Of a stretch of DNA of 64,000 bases, positions 35,173-44,154 are shown in pieces. The first letter of the stretch is position 1. Each line of letters starts with the position of its first letter. Both the position numbers and the translations under genes were made by a program. This DNA comes from Lentiprolixibacter aurantiacus (GTDB taxonomy: Bacteria; Bacteroidota; Bacteroidia; Flavobacteriales; Flavobacteriaceae), in the NCBI RefSeq assembly GCF_026241225.1, contig NZ_JAPFQP010000001.1:620001-684000 (forward strand). Reading direction: 5' to 3'. The notes below the pieces were generated by a model. The model had not been told where the DNA came from, did no database searches, and was given only the letters and a program-made list of their open reading frames with translations.

Positions 35173-35343
35173 TCAGTCAAATGCAAATCCTGTTGCTACC
35201 CGGAATATAAACGCATAAAGAACGATTATAAAGCTGATCAGGCAGAACCAGGTGAAGATCTTGAAAAAATTCTTTACCACTAATGGGCCCAGATTTCTGA
35301 ACGCCTCAAGGTAAATCTCTTTGATAAGTAAAATATGTTTCAT
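35173..35343 (-). CDS. Small membrane protein, paralog 2 (56 aa)
   Basis: The 56-residue frame starts at the ATG at 35343 and ends at a TGA. It has the same length and layout as the gene at 34781-34951: KEIYLEAFRN, then NFFKIFTWF, a membrane segment (SFIIVLYAFIF) and the tail VATGFAFD. A strong terminator follows it. The copies differ at many positions between the shared blocks, which argues for an old duplication with both copies kept. The function is unknown. Confidence 0.8.
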   Translation of the reverse strand: MKHILLIKEIYLEAFRNLGPLVVKNFFKIFTWFCLISFIIVLYAFIFRVATGFAFD

Positions 35344-35478
35344 AGGCGTTTATTTACGTAAGTTGAGGTCTTATATATATAACGAAAAAAGCGGGTTAAA
35401 AGTGTGTTTTTAAGGCACTTTATTGTCGATGCTCCTGTCCCATTGAAGACCGCCTGTTTATGCCTGCTGGAAGAGCTT

Positions 35479-35507
35479 TAGGCCCCATAGGTGGGGTGCG
35501 GGGCCTA
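35479..35507 (-). other. Strong inverted repeat containing the OmpA-gene stop codon
   Basis: An 8-bp perfect stem (TAGGCCCC / GGGGCCTA) closes a 13-base loop, and one arm contains the TAG stop of the gene at 35505-38306. There is no T-run after it, so it is either an atypical terminator or an mRNA-stabilising 3' hairpin. Confidence 0.45.
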
Positions 35508-38306
35508 CATGCTCACAATAATGAATTCGGACCTTCTGTTCCTTTGGTGTTGTTGACTTGTGCATCTGACGGTACCATCGCATTCATTAAGCAAACGTTC
35601 CTCCCCGTAGCCTATAGCGCTTTGAATTCGCTTCGGATCAATTCCCTGTTGGATCAGGTAGGCTCTTGTGGATTTCGCCCTCTTGTCAGACAGATATTTG
35701 TTGTACACTGCAGGGCCCCTGGAGTCTGTATGCGATTCTATCTTTATAATCATGCGCGGATACTCTTTCATAGTAGCCACTAGCTTATCTAATGATTCTG
35801 CAGCGTCTTTTCGTATGTACGACTTGTCAAAATCGAAATAGATCATGTCTACCTTGAGTTTTCGTATACCTTCCTCAATAGTTATGAGCTTTTCGAGCTT
35901 GTCCATTTCTATATTGACCTCTACCCTTTCATTGTCAAGGGTGCTCACTGCCAGTTCGTGGTCCTGATAGGCGTCCTTAACCGTCTTTACAACATATTTG
36001 GTGTTGCCGTCCAGGTCTTCAAAAACAAAGCTTCCGTCTTCATCACTCAGCAGTTCCTTGAGCTTGATGTTGTTCTCATCCAGCAGGGTGACCAGGGTTC
36101 CGGGCATTACTTCGCCTGTTACGCGTTCAGTAATCACCCCGGCTATGGCATTTTCATTGACTTCTTCCGGAACCAGGTTTTGGAAGGAGTAGATATCGTC
36201 ATCGCCTTTTCCTCCGCGACGGTTAGAAGCAAAGAAACCTTTCTGACTTGTTTCATCAATGATATAAGAGAAATCGTCTACCTTGCTATTTACAGGCTGT
36301 CCGAGATTTTTCACATCCCCAAACCCTTCTTCTTCCGTGTAAGCCACTTCAAAAACATCCAGCCCACCAAGACCTACATGTCCATCCGAGGAAAAGTATA
36401 GTTTTTTCTCACTGATAAAAGGGAACATTTCACGCTGTTCCGTGTTGATTTCCGGGCCGAGGTTTCTGGGATCGGAAAAACTTCCATCCTCAAGGATATC
36501 TACAACGAAAATGTCTGTTTTACCAATTGTTCCCGGCATGTCGGATACGAAATAGAGCTGTTTCCCGTCCGGGCTTAGTGCAGGGTGCCCTGTGGAATAA
36601 TAATCACTGTTAAATGGGAGCTCCTTGGCTTCGGTCCATTCCCCATTTACTTTCCTGGAACTGTATATTTTGAGGTGATTTACCCCTTTTTTATCGCGTT
36701 TAAGTTTTTTACCGTAGTTGTTTCGGGTAAAGTACATGGTGTTATTGTCCGGGGAGAAGGCAACCGAAGCTTCATGGTATTTGGTGTTGATCTTTTTTGA
36801 GAATTTCACTGCATCTTTTACTTCCTGATTCTCTTTGTTGATCTTTGCAACATACAGATCCAGGAAGGGTTGGTTGTTCCATTTATACCGTCTGGTTTTT
36901 AAAAATGCGGAATCCACAGAAGAAGAGTAAACAAGCTCATCATCCCCGTAGAACATGGGAGAAAAGTCCGAATAACGGGAATTTACTGCAACATTTTTGA
37001 TTTCAACATCCCCGGAAGCAGCCAGGATATTGTCCAGAATCACTTCCCTTGGAACTGCTTTATTCATGTCTTTTTCTTCCTCTCCCTCCCCACGCTCTAT
37101 TTTACGGTCGTATAAACGCATTAATCTTTTGGAACGGGCGTATTTCCCGGAGCCCTTGAGTGTGTGGGCGTATCTGAAAAGGTTGTTTGCGGACATCTCT
37201 TTTCTATAATTGCGATACAGCATATCGTACCAGTAGAATGCCCGTTCAATGTTGGTGTTGAAATAATGGGCATCCGCGGCCCGCTCAATTACTTTGAAAC
37301 CGTAGTTGCTTTCCCCTTTTGCCAGAACCGTTTCATAGAGCTCAGCGGCTTCGGAATACCACATTTTGTCAAAATAGGCATCGGCTTTTTCCAGCAGTTT
37401 GTCATTCAACGGCCTGTTTTGTAGTTGCTTATTAACTTTGGGTTGTGGGTTTTCCGTAAGTAGTTTTGTTATTTCAAGGATTTCTTCTTCATTGCTATCC
37501 TCAATAGGGTGGGTAACCTCAAGGATCCATACATTCTCCTGATACTTTCCCTGGAAATTAGAATTACAGGCGGCAATTGCATCCAATCCACTGTCGAAAC
37601 GATCTAAATACACCTGATGCAAATCTTTTTCAGGGTGTTTAAGGAATCCGGCTTTAAGGAATTTGGATTTAAGCCGGGCCTGAAAGCGCTCGGCATTGGT
37701 CCTTTCACCGAATACCCCGCCGATCACGTAATATCCGGCAGCAATATTTTCACTGGCGGAAAGGCTTCGCGTGGCAATTTTATTGGCTTTCGCTAATTGG
37801 GCGAAGGAAACGGAAGAATATTCCCCGGAGGCCTGATCTGTTTGGTTTTGGTAATCAACAGATTTATCAAGGTTGGGAATTTCGTTTTCAACCTGGAGAA
37901 TCCAGACCTTATCCGTATAACTCGGCCTTATCTTTTTCTTATAATCATCAAGCAAATCCAGGCCAGAAGTGCGGTATCCCATGGATACGTAGTGCATTTT
38001 GTTCTCGGGATTCAGGATTATATCTGCTCTCAGCCCTTTAAAACTGAGTTTTTTCTTAAATCTGGAGGCGTTTTCAGGACTCCCGAATACCCCTGCGATC
38101 AGGTAATAACCATGACTAACCCCTTCCAGGTTTTCTGCTTTTCTATGACTTAATTTCAGGGTTTTGGCAGCCTTGACAAAAAATGCCTGTTCTGCCAGAA
38201 GATCCGTAACCTCTGTATTCGGTGAATTACTGCCCGAAACGGAGGCATTGGCTATAACCCCGGTAAGGAAAAGTAAAAGCAACAGGTATTTTCCAATGAT
38301 TTTCAT
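35505..38306 (-). CDS. PorE-like envelope protein: 2 SPOR-like repeats, TPR, PD40 propeller, OmpA domain
   Basis: The 933-aa protein has a signal peptide (LLLLLFLTGVIANA), two SPOR-like repeats (about 66-140 and 191-266, each beginning GYY(L/V)I.GVFG), a TPR-type helical region (about 300-395), WD40/PD40-type repeats (SVAFSPDNNTMYFTRN, PALSPDGKQLYFVSD, about 440-700), a carboxypeptidase-regulatory-like beta domain (about 715-790) and a C-terminal OmpA domain (FDFDKSYIRKDA, then IESHTDSRG.....YLSDKRA). TPR, propeller, CRD and OmpA in that order is the layout of PorE, a peptidoglycan-binding T9SS component. The N-terminal repeats are an addition and match the tail of the PorP/SprF protein at 11630-13726. 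It is probably periplasmic and bound to the wall. It may link T9SS or a PorP partner to peptidoglycan (inference). Confidence 0.82.
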   Translation of the reverse strand: MKIIGKYLLLLLFLTGVIANASVSGSNSPNTEVTDLLAEQAFFVKAAKTLKLSHRKAENLEGVSHGYYLIAGVFGSPENASRFKKKLSFKGLRADIILNPENKMHYVSMGYRTSGLDLLDDYKKKIRPSYTDKVWILQVENEIPNLDKSVDYQNQTDQASGEYSSVSFAQLAKANKIATRSLSASENIAAGYYVIGGVFGERTNAERFQARLKSKFLKAGFLKHPEKDLHQVYLDRFDSGLDAIAACNSNFQGKYQENVWILEVTHPIEDSNEEEILEITKLLTENPQPKVNKQLQNRPLNDKLLEKADAYFDKMWYSEAAELYETVLAKGESNYGFKVIERAADAHYFNTNIERAFYWYDMLYRNYRKEMSANNLFRYAHTLKGSGKYARSKRLMRLYDRKIERGEGEEEKDMNKAVPREVILDNILAASGDVEIKNVAVNSRYSDFSPMFYGDDELVYSSSVDSAFLKTRRYKWNNQPFLDLYVAKINKENQEVKDAVKFSKKINTKYHEASVAFSPDNNTMYFTRNNYGKKLKRDKKGVNHLKIYSSRKVNGEWTEAKELPFNSDYYSTGHPALSPDGKQLYFVSDMPGTIGKTDIFVVDILEDGSFSDPRNLGPEINTEQREMFPFISEKKLYFSSDGHVGLGGLDVFEVAYTEEEGFGDVKNLGQPVNSKVDDFSYIIDETSQKGFFASNRRGGKGDDDIYSFQNLVPEEVNENAIAGVITERVTGEVMPGTLVTLLDENNIKLKELLSDEDGSFVFEDLDGNTKYVVKTVKDAYQDHELAVSTLDNERVEVNIEMDKLEKLITIEEGIRKLKVDMIYFDFDKSYIRKDAAESLDKLVATMKEYPRMIIKIESHTDSRGPAVYNKYLSDKRAKSTRAYLIQQGIDPKRIQSAIGYGEERLLNECDGTVRCTSQQHQRNRRSEFIIVSM

Positions 38307-38605
38307 TCTTGTCTACTAGGCCGGGAAAGCTCAACTCCTGTATTACGGAATGATGGATTGCGAAGTAACACTTGCCCCGGAATTGCTACTAACGACCAAT
38401 TTATGGCTTCTTGCATCCCGGATATAGTTTTTGTTGTGAAAGGGGTTCATTCTGTCGTGAACGGGAAAATATTGTAGTTTACCGATCAGGCCCTATGAAT
38501 AAAAGACTGCTGAAGCCTTATTTTGACATGAATTATAACGCGGAGGTATAAACCCTTGATAATACCGAACAGTATAAAAAGTTAAAGATAAGAGGGAAAC
38601 AAAAA
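38307..38605. other. Non-coding interval upstream of the PorE-like gene
   Basis: No credible reading frame, RNA gene or clear -7 box was found here on either strand. It must hold the promoter of the minus-strand PorE-like gene, which I could not place. Confidence 0.5.
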
Positions 38606-38623
38606 AGCGCCCCGAGGGACGCT
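38606..38623 (-). terminator. Terminator after tatA
   Basis: An imperfect hairpin, AGCGCCCC / GGGACGCT with one mismatch, is followed on the minus strand by TTTTTTG. It lies just downstream of the tatA stop. Confidence 0.65.
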
Positions 38624-38647
38624 TACTTCTTGAATATTACGATTTTA

Positions 38648-38830
38648 TCAGTCGTTTTTCTCTTCCAATTTCTCGTCTTCTTTGGAAGCATCTTTAAATT
38701 CTTTGATGCCACTTCCTAGGCCGCGCATCAATTCCGGGATTTTCTTTCCGCCGAACAAAAGCAGCACTACTAATACGATGACTGCAATTTGCCAGGCTCC
38801 AATAGCCAGGAAGGTGGATAATGATATCAT
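38648..38830 (-). CDS. tatA: Sec-independent protein translocase TatA/E family
   Basis: The 60-aa protein has a short N-terminal membrane helix ([29 protein letters not shown], read in parts), then the amphipathic helix with the conserved FGGKKIPEL hinge and an acidic/Lys-rich tail. TatA oligomerises to form the channel that carries folded proteins across the inner membrane. Length and motif are typical of Bacteroidota TatA. It has its own -7 box and terminator. tatC is not in the window. Confidence 0.92.
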   Translation of the reverse strand: MISLSTFLAIGAWQIAVIVLVVLLLFGGKKIPELMRGLGSGIKEFKDASKEDEKLEEKND

Positions 38831-38853
38831 AATGCTTTAAATTAAATGGATAA

Positions 38854-38861
38854 CAAATTTA
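38854..38861 (-). promoter_or_regulatory. -7 box of tatA
   Basis: Read on the minus strand this is TAAATTTG, a full TAnnTTTG match 24 bases upstream of the tatA ATG. No -33 TTG lies at the expected distance. Confidence 0.5.
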
Positions 38862-39013
38862 TGAAAAAAAGATACAAATTCTATTGTATACCCAACGGGA
38901 ACATCCCATTTAAATTGCATAAAGTTTTTTTTAAGCGAAATGCGTTATCTTAGACCCCCCGGTTGGCCTTGCTGTAAGTATTACAGGCTATGGCGGCTTA
39001 TCTTGAAGATGCA

Positions 39014-39883
39014 ATGGCAAAGAAGGTAAAGAAAAGGAAGGAAATCAAGAGGAAACTCCTCCATAAGTATCGCCTGGTGATACTCAACGAAAGCACCTTT
39101 GAAGAAAAGATTTCCTTTAAACTGAGCAGGCTTAACGTATTTGTTACAGGGTCCCTTTTTATTGTGGTGCTCATAGGCTTTACCATACTACTTATTGCTT
39201 TTACCCCGCTGCGGGAATACATACCCGGTTACTCTTCTACCCAATTGAAAAGGCAGGCTACAGAGCTAACCTTCAAAACAGATAGCCTGGTGAACGTACT
39301 TAACTATACCAATCGTTATTTAAATAATGTGCGGATGGTGTTGCGGGGAGATATTGAGAATACTCAGGTAAACCGGGATTCGCTTTTCGAACAGTTTAAG
39401 CTGGATCCGGCCAACGTGGACCTAAGCCCCATACGGGAGGATTCACTATTGCGCGCCGCTGTGGCCCTGGAGGACAAATACAATCTTTTTGAAAGTAATC
39501 AGGAAACCGGAACGCTGGTGTTGTTTTCCCCCGTTTCCGGAGCCATTACCCAGGAATATGATCCGGAAAAGAAGCATTACGCCGTGGACCTGGTGGCACC
39601 GGAAGGTTCTCCGGTAAAAAGTGTGGCCAATGGTACGGTAATCTTTTCGGAGTGGACAGCAGAAACCGGATATGTGATCATAATTGAGCACAAGGATGGG
39701 CTTATTTCGGCTTACAAACACAACGGCTCCCTGAGCAAAGGCCAGGGTGACCTGGTTAAAGCGGGAGAGGTAATCGCCTCAGTGGGCAATACAGGTGAAT
39801 TTACCACCGGACCCCACCTGCATTTTGAACTCTGGAGTAACGGAAATCCGGTGAACCCTACCGATTATATCGACTTTAAATAA
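39014..39883 (+). CDS. M23 (LytM-type) murein endopeptidase, membrane-anchored
   Basis: The 289-aa protein has a basic cytoplasmic N terminus, a membrane helix (about residues 42-64), a periplasmic helical linker and a C-terminal LytM/M23 domain. The zinc ligands are visible in HYAVDLVAP (H and D) and in HLHFELW, and the intervening HKDGLISAYKHN and GNTGEFTTGPHLHF blocks are complete, so it is likely an active D,D-endopeptidase cutting peptide cross-links. An in-frame ATG at 38990 would add eight residues. 39014 is preferred because MAKKVKKRKE is a typical start, but neither has a clear ribosome site. The GH3 gene starts 5 bases after its stop. Confidence 0.88.
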   Translation: MAKKVKKRKEIKRKLLHKYRLVILNESTFEEKISFKLSRLNVFVTGSLFIVVLIGFTILLIAFTPLREYIPGYSSTQLKRQATELTFKTDSLVNVLNYTNRYLNNVRMVLRGDIENTQVNRDSLFEQFKLDPANVDLSPIREDSLLRAAVALEDKYNLFESNQETGTLVLFSPVSGAITQEYDPEKKHYAVDLVAPEGSPVKSVANGTVIFSEWTAETGYVIIIEHKDGLISAYKHNGSLSKGQGDLVKAGEVIASVGNTGEFTTGPHLHFELWSNGNPVNPTDYIDFK

Positions 39884-39888
39884 GGTCT

Positions 39889-41382
39889 ATGGCTATCAAA
39901 GCTTTTGCGGCACGTCTTTTTGCTTCCTGGGTATCCCGAAAAACCAAACGCTGGGTTTCCCAACCTGTTGCCATCCAGGAAAAGGTCTTTCGCGAACTCA
40001 TACAAAAAGGCTCACGGACCCAGTTTGGAAAGGATCACCACTTTGATTCGATCAGGAATCACCAGGATTTCGTATCAAGGGTCCCGGTCCGGGACTACGA
40101 GGCTTTGCGGCCATATGTGGACAGGGTGGTAAAGGGAGAAAAAGACATTTTATGGCCCGGCAGGCCGGTATACCTGGCGAAGACTTCCGGTACTACCTCT
40201 GGGGCAAAGTATATCCCGATTACCAATATATCTATCAAAGAACAGATTAAGGCTTCCCGCAATGCCATCCTTAGCTATATACATGAGACGGGAAATACCC
40301 GGTTTGTTACCGGCAAGATGATATTCCTCCAGGGTAGCCCGGAACTGGAAAAGAAGAACGGCATACATCTGGGGCGTCTATCGGGAATCTCCGCTCATTA
40401 TGTCCCAAAGTACCTTCAAAAGAATAGAATGCCCAGTTGGGAAACCAACTGCATTGAGGACTGGGAAACCAAGGTCAATGCAATAGTCAGGGAGACCCTG
40501 CCCGAAAACATGACTGTAATTGCCGGTATTCCCTCCTGGGTGCAGATGTACTTTGAGAAGCTGCAGCAGGCAACGGGCAAAAAAGTAGGGGAAGTGTTTA
40601 AAAACTTCCAGCTGTTCATCTATGGGGGCGTCAATTATGAACCTTACCGGGCAAAATTTGAAAACCTGATTGGCCGCAAAGTAGATAGCATAGAGCTTTT
40701 CCCGGCCAGTGAAGGGTTTTTCGCCTACCAGGATTCCCAGAAGGAAAAAGGGATGCTGTTGCTGCTCAATGCGGGAATCTTTTACGAATTTATCCGGGCA
40801 GATGAGTTTTACGAAGAATCACCCAAAAGACTTACGATTGCTGATGTTGAAATCGGGGTAAACTACGTGATGATTATTTCTACCAATGCAGGATTGTGGG
40901 GGTACAACCTTGGAGATACCGTTCAGTTTATTTCTGTAAAACCCTATCGAGTCATTGTTTCTGGTCGGATCAAACATTTTATCTCGGCTTTTGGAGAACA
41001 CGTAATTGCCAAGGAGGTAGAAGAAGCCATGAGGGAAGCTATCGCCCAAACAGATGCAAGAGTCAATGAGTTTACAGTTGCACCACGTGTGGAAGTAGTA
41101 GGGGAACTGCCCTTTCATGAATGGCTGGTCGAATTTGAGCATCCACCCGCAGACATGAAACGCTTTATCGCTGTTCTGGATGAGACCCTACAGGAGCAGA
41201 ACAGCTATTATTACGATTTGATAGCCGGAAAAATCCTTCAACCACTTAAGGTTACGCATATCAAAGCGGGAGGCTTTCAGGAATACATGAAGTCGATTGG
41301 CAAACTGGGCGGACAGAACAAGGTGCAGCGCCTGGCAAATGACAGCAAACTGGCCGATGCGCTGCATGCTTTCAAGCTATAG
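39889..41382 (+). CDS. GH3-family acyl-adenylate-type enzyme
   Basis: The 497-aa protein matches the GH3 (auxin-responsive promoter) family, known in plants for ATP-dependent conjugation of carboxylic acids to amino acids. The nucleotide-binding loop YLAKTSGTTSGAKYIPIT, the block ELFPASEGFFAYQD and the block GLWGYNLGDTVQF are intact, and the C-terminal mobile domain (FGEHVIAKEVEEAM) is present. The family is widespread in Bacteroidota, but the bacterial substrate is unknown. It is tightly coupled to the M23 peptidase, so a link to envelope metabolism is possible (inference). Confidence 0.85.
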   Translation: MAIKAFAARLFASWVSRKTKRWVSQPVAIQEKVFRELIQKGSRTQFGKDHHFDSIRNHQDFVSRVPVRDYEALRPYVDRVVKGEKDILWPGRPVYLAKTSGTTSGAKYIPITNISIKEQIKASRNAILSYIHETGNTRFVTGKMIFLQGSPELEKKNGIHLGRLSGISAHYVPKYLQKNRMPSWETNCIEDWETKVNAIVRETLPENMTVIAGIPSWVQMYFEKLQQATGKKVGEVFKNFQLFIYGGVNYEPYRAKFENLIGRKVDSIELFPASEGFFAYQDSQKEKGMLLLLNAGIFYEFIRADEFYEESPKRLTIADVEIGVNYVMIISTNAGLWGYNLGDTVQFISVKPYRVIVSGRIKHFISAFGEHVIAKEVEEAMREAIAQTDARVNEFTVAPRVEVVGELPFHEWLVEFEHPPADMKRFIAVLDETLQEQNSYYYDLIAGKILQPLKVTHIKAGGFQEYMKSIGKLGGQNKVQRLANDSKLADALHAFKL

Positions 41383-41434
41383 CAAATTCGCACTTAGAAA
41401 TCGCCGGAAATACCTTCTTCTCTGGGCAAATTCA

Positions 41435-41442
41435 TAAATTTG
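41435..41442 (+). promoter_or_regulatory. -7 box of the polysaccharide locus
   Basis: TAAATTTG is a full TAnnTTTG match 21 bases before the ATG at 41463. The genes from 41463 to 56413 are then packed with tiny gaps or overlaps, so this may be the main promoter of the locus. Confidence 0.55.
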
Positions 41443-41462
41443 CATCACATAGCAACCAATTC

Positions 41463-43151
41463 ATGAGCAATTTTAAAGAAACTACCCGGGCACAGGAATC
41501 TACCAATGCCATAGAACGCTTGTATGTCACCATGAGGCATTTGTTCAACCGGGGATTTTACAAACCCACCGGGGTATCAGGGGAAAGCCTTAAAAATGCC
41601 CTGCTGTTGCTGAGGCCTGAGATCTATGGTTCTATTGCTGAGGAAAAAACAGAATTGGACGGTTTGATCTATGTACTGGACCGGCTCCCGGAAGGTATAC
41701 ATGAATGCCGGTATATCAATCTTACCTCAGACGAAGGCTATGCCAGTTCACACCTGAAGCCTATCATACCCCCCAAAAGGCGGCGTAATTGCTATCGTAT
41801 TGATCAGGAGCAGATGAATATCGAAATTACCAGGGGCCGATCTGACATATATGATATCCTTACCCACCTTACCTTCCTGTTCATAGAATCCCAGAAAATA
41901 GCAGACAAAGTACTTATTGAAGAAACTCATGAAACTATCAGGGACTGGAAGAAGCTGGAGGCTGCTGCAACCAAAGAAAAGCTCAGCCAGGCAGAAAAGG
42001 AAACCGCATTAATCCATACCGCCAGCATTTTGGGACGCTCTTTCCTTGAGGTTATTGATATTTACAAGAAACTGGGCCGGAAGTCAGACCCGGAACGTTT
42101 CCTCAAGATCATTTACTGGCTGGGGAAACTGGCCATAGAAGAGGAAACCGGGGGAGAAAAAAGGATCATAACTTTTAGCACCCTACTCCGCGAGCGATTG
42201 GGCCACCATATCCATGGAGAACAGTGGGCCAATACCGTGAAAGACACTCTGAATAAGCACGGACTGCTGCAGCGGCCCATCCATATCATCAGCGCCAACA
42301 TGCACAGCGTTATGAATTCACTCTATGCAAAAAAAGCACTGAAAAATGAATTCCCGGAAAACGGTTCCCTGGAGATTTATGAGCAACTCAGCCAGGAGGG
42401 GAACAATAAATTGCAGGATAAGGTTACCGCTGTGGCCAGGAAGAATGGTATGATTGAAATCGATGATGTTTCCGGGACCAATATTGACGTGCAGATCTTC
42501 GATATGGCGAAATTGGGCAGGGACGCCTGTTGTTATGAGTTACCTGGAGGTATACCGGATGCGGAAAAACCCGTTATATTTGTTATGGACTACGCATTCG
42601 GGGAACAGGCTTACGAAACGATAGATGAGTTGCTGAAGCCCTACAGACCCAAAGACAAACCCCCTGTTTTCCTGGATGTAGCATCAATATCCATTATGGG
42701 TAAAGCGGGTATACTGGAAGGCGGCAAGGGAGATCTGATGATCCCTAATGCCCATATGTTTGAAGGCACAGCAGACAACTATCCTTTCCAGAATGAGTTG
42801 AGCGGAGCAGATTTCGAGGGGAATGGCCTGAAAGTACGGGAAGGGACTATGGTTACAGTGCTGGGCACCTCCCTTCAAAACAGGGATATCCTGAAGTTTT
42901 TCCATGACTCTACCTGGGGGGTTATTGGCCTGGAAATGGAAGGGGTGCACTATCAGAAAGCCATACAATCCGCATCCAAGATCCGCAAAAGCATACGAGA
43001 AGACGTTAAGGTGCGTTATGCCTATTACGCATCGGATAACCCCCTGGAGACAGGAAGTACGCTGGCCTCCGGAGGACTCGGCAAGGCAGGGGTAAAACCC
43101 ACTTACCTGATCACAGACAAAATTCTCAAACAAATATTTAATTCCATTTGA
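41463..43151 (+). CDS. Uncharacterised protein with nucleosidase-like EMEG motif
   Basis: The 562-aa protein has no signal peptide or membrane segment, so it is cytoplasmic. I recall homologs in Flavobacteriaceae only as a domain of unknown function. The N-terminal half is helical. The C-terminal half contains TMVTVLGTSLQNRD, then GVIGLEMEGVHYQKAI and YYASDNPL. The EMEG segment is the ribose-binding signature of the MTA/SAH nucleosidase and purine nucleoside phosphorylase superfamily. A nucleoside- or nucleotide-cleaving activity is therefore an inference. The gene lies 1 base ahead of the Wzz-like gene and should be co-transcribed with it. Confidence 0.6.
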   Translation: MSNFKETTRAQESTNAIERLYVTMRHLFNRGFYKPTGVSGESLKNALLLLRPEIYGSIAEEKTELDGLIYVLDRLPEGIHECRYINLTSDEGYASSHLKPIIPPKRRRNCYRIDQEQMNIEITRGRSDIYDILTHLTFLFIESQKIADKVLIEETHETIRDWKKLEAAATKEKLSQAEKETALIHTASILGRSFLEVIDIYKKLGRKSDPERFLKIIYWLGKLAIEEETGGEKRIITFSTLLRERLGHHIHGEQWANTVKDTLNKHGLLQRPIHIISANMHSVMNSLYAKKALKNEFPENGSLEIYEQLSQEGNNKLQDKVTAVARKNGMIEIDDVSGTNIDVQIFDMAKLGRDACCYELPGGIPDAEKPVIFVMDYAFGEQAYETIDELLKPYRPKDKPPVFLDVASISIMGKAGILEGGKGDLMIPNAHMFEGTADNYPFQNELSGADFEGNGLKVREGTMVTVLGTSLQNRDILKFFHDSTWGVIGLEMEGVHYQKAIQSASKIRKSIREDVKVRYAYYASDNPLETGSTLASGGLGKAGVKPTYLITDKILKQIFNSI

Positions 43152-43152
43152 T

Positions 43153-44154
43153 ATGAGCGACAACCCAACCAATAATCAAAACCAGTCAGACGAAATAGAT
43201 CTGGGACAATTATTCGCGATGATTGGCAGAGGATTCAACAACCTGTTTAAGGGGTTGTTGAGAGGTTTTTTATACCTCAAAAGGAATCTGGTGATACTCG
43301 CTACATTAATTATTGTGGGTGGTTTACTCGGGTTTGCACTGAAATTTGTGGTTGGGGAAGAACAAAAGCTGGATGTGATCGTAACCCCCAACCTGGACAC
43401 TAAGAACTATCTCTATGATGTGGTTGCCGAAATTCAATCCGATATTAAATCCAAGGACACGGTTTTCTTTTCCTCAATGGGGATGGATATGGATAAAATG
43501 GACGGGTTTAAAATCGAAATAACCCCGTTAAAAACACAAAGTGGATCTGGCCTGGAAGATGAAATGAAGTTCCTGGAATTGCTTAAAGATTTTGACAATT
43601 CAGATGAGATAACCGATATTCTTAAGTCCGAATTAGAGGACAAGACTACCAAAGACCAACGCATTACCTTCTACTTCAAGGATGCCAAATCTGGCAAGGA
43701 ATACGCCCAAAAAATAATAGACTATATCAACTCAAATCCCTATTATACTGATTTATTGAAAGTGTATACGGAGAATGCCCAGAACCGTATTAGGCGCAAT
43801 GACTCGTTAATTGGGCAGATCGATGTGCTGATAAACAACTACACCCAGAAAATGCTGAAGGAACAGGCGATGACTGAGGGGCGACTTGTACTGGAAAATC
43901 AGGAGCCCCTGAACATCCCTTCTCTTTTTGAATTGAAAACCCGATTGACCAGGGATACGGAAGAAAAGAAACTGGAACTGGAAGAAACAGAAAAAGCAAT
44001 TACGGTAGTTAATTTTGGCAAGCCCCACAAGGTACAGAAACCATTATTTCAAAAGGACGTTGCCCTTATTCCATTAATTTTTGTTGGTCTCTTTTTCCTT
44101 TTCTCCTTTATTCGATATTTAAACCGAAAGGCTAAAGAAATGCACGCTGGATGA
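43153..44154 (+). CDS. Wzz-like polysaccharide chain-length determinant
   Basis: The 333-aa protein has two membrane helices, one near the N terminus (about residues 47-67, after a basic stretch) and one near the C terminus (about 300-320), with a periplasmic helical region between. This is the layout of Wzz polysaccharide co-polymerases, which set the modal length of O-antigen or capsule chains. There is no C-terminal tyrosine kinase domain. Its stop overlaps the start of rfbB (ATGA-type), which ties it to the sugar genes. Confidence 0.75.
   Translation: MSDNPTNNQNQSDEIDLGQLFAMIGRGFNNLFKGLLRGFLYLKRNLVILATLIIVGGLLGFALKFVVGEEQKLDVIVTPNLDTKNYLYDVVAEIQSDIKSKDTVFFSSMGMDMDKMDGFKIEITPLKTQSGSGLEDEMKFLELLKDFDNSDEITDILKSELEDKTTKDQRITFYFKDAKSGKEYAQKIIDYINSNPYYTDLLKVYTENAQNRIRRNDSLIGQIDVLINNYTQKMLKEQAMTEGRLVLENQEPLNIPSLFELKTRLTRDTEEKKLELEETEKAITVVNFGKPHKVQKPLFQKDVALIPLIFVGLFFLFSFIRYLNRKAKEMHAG

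Noticed and set aside
41085-41100. CACGTG core within the GH3 gene
   Set aside because: The flanks (CACCACGTGTGG) do not match the parS consensus.
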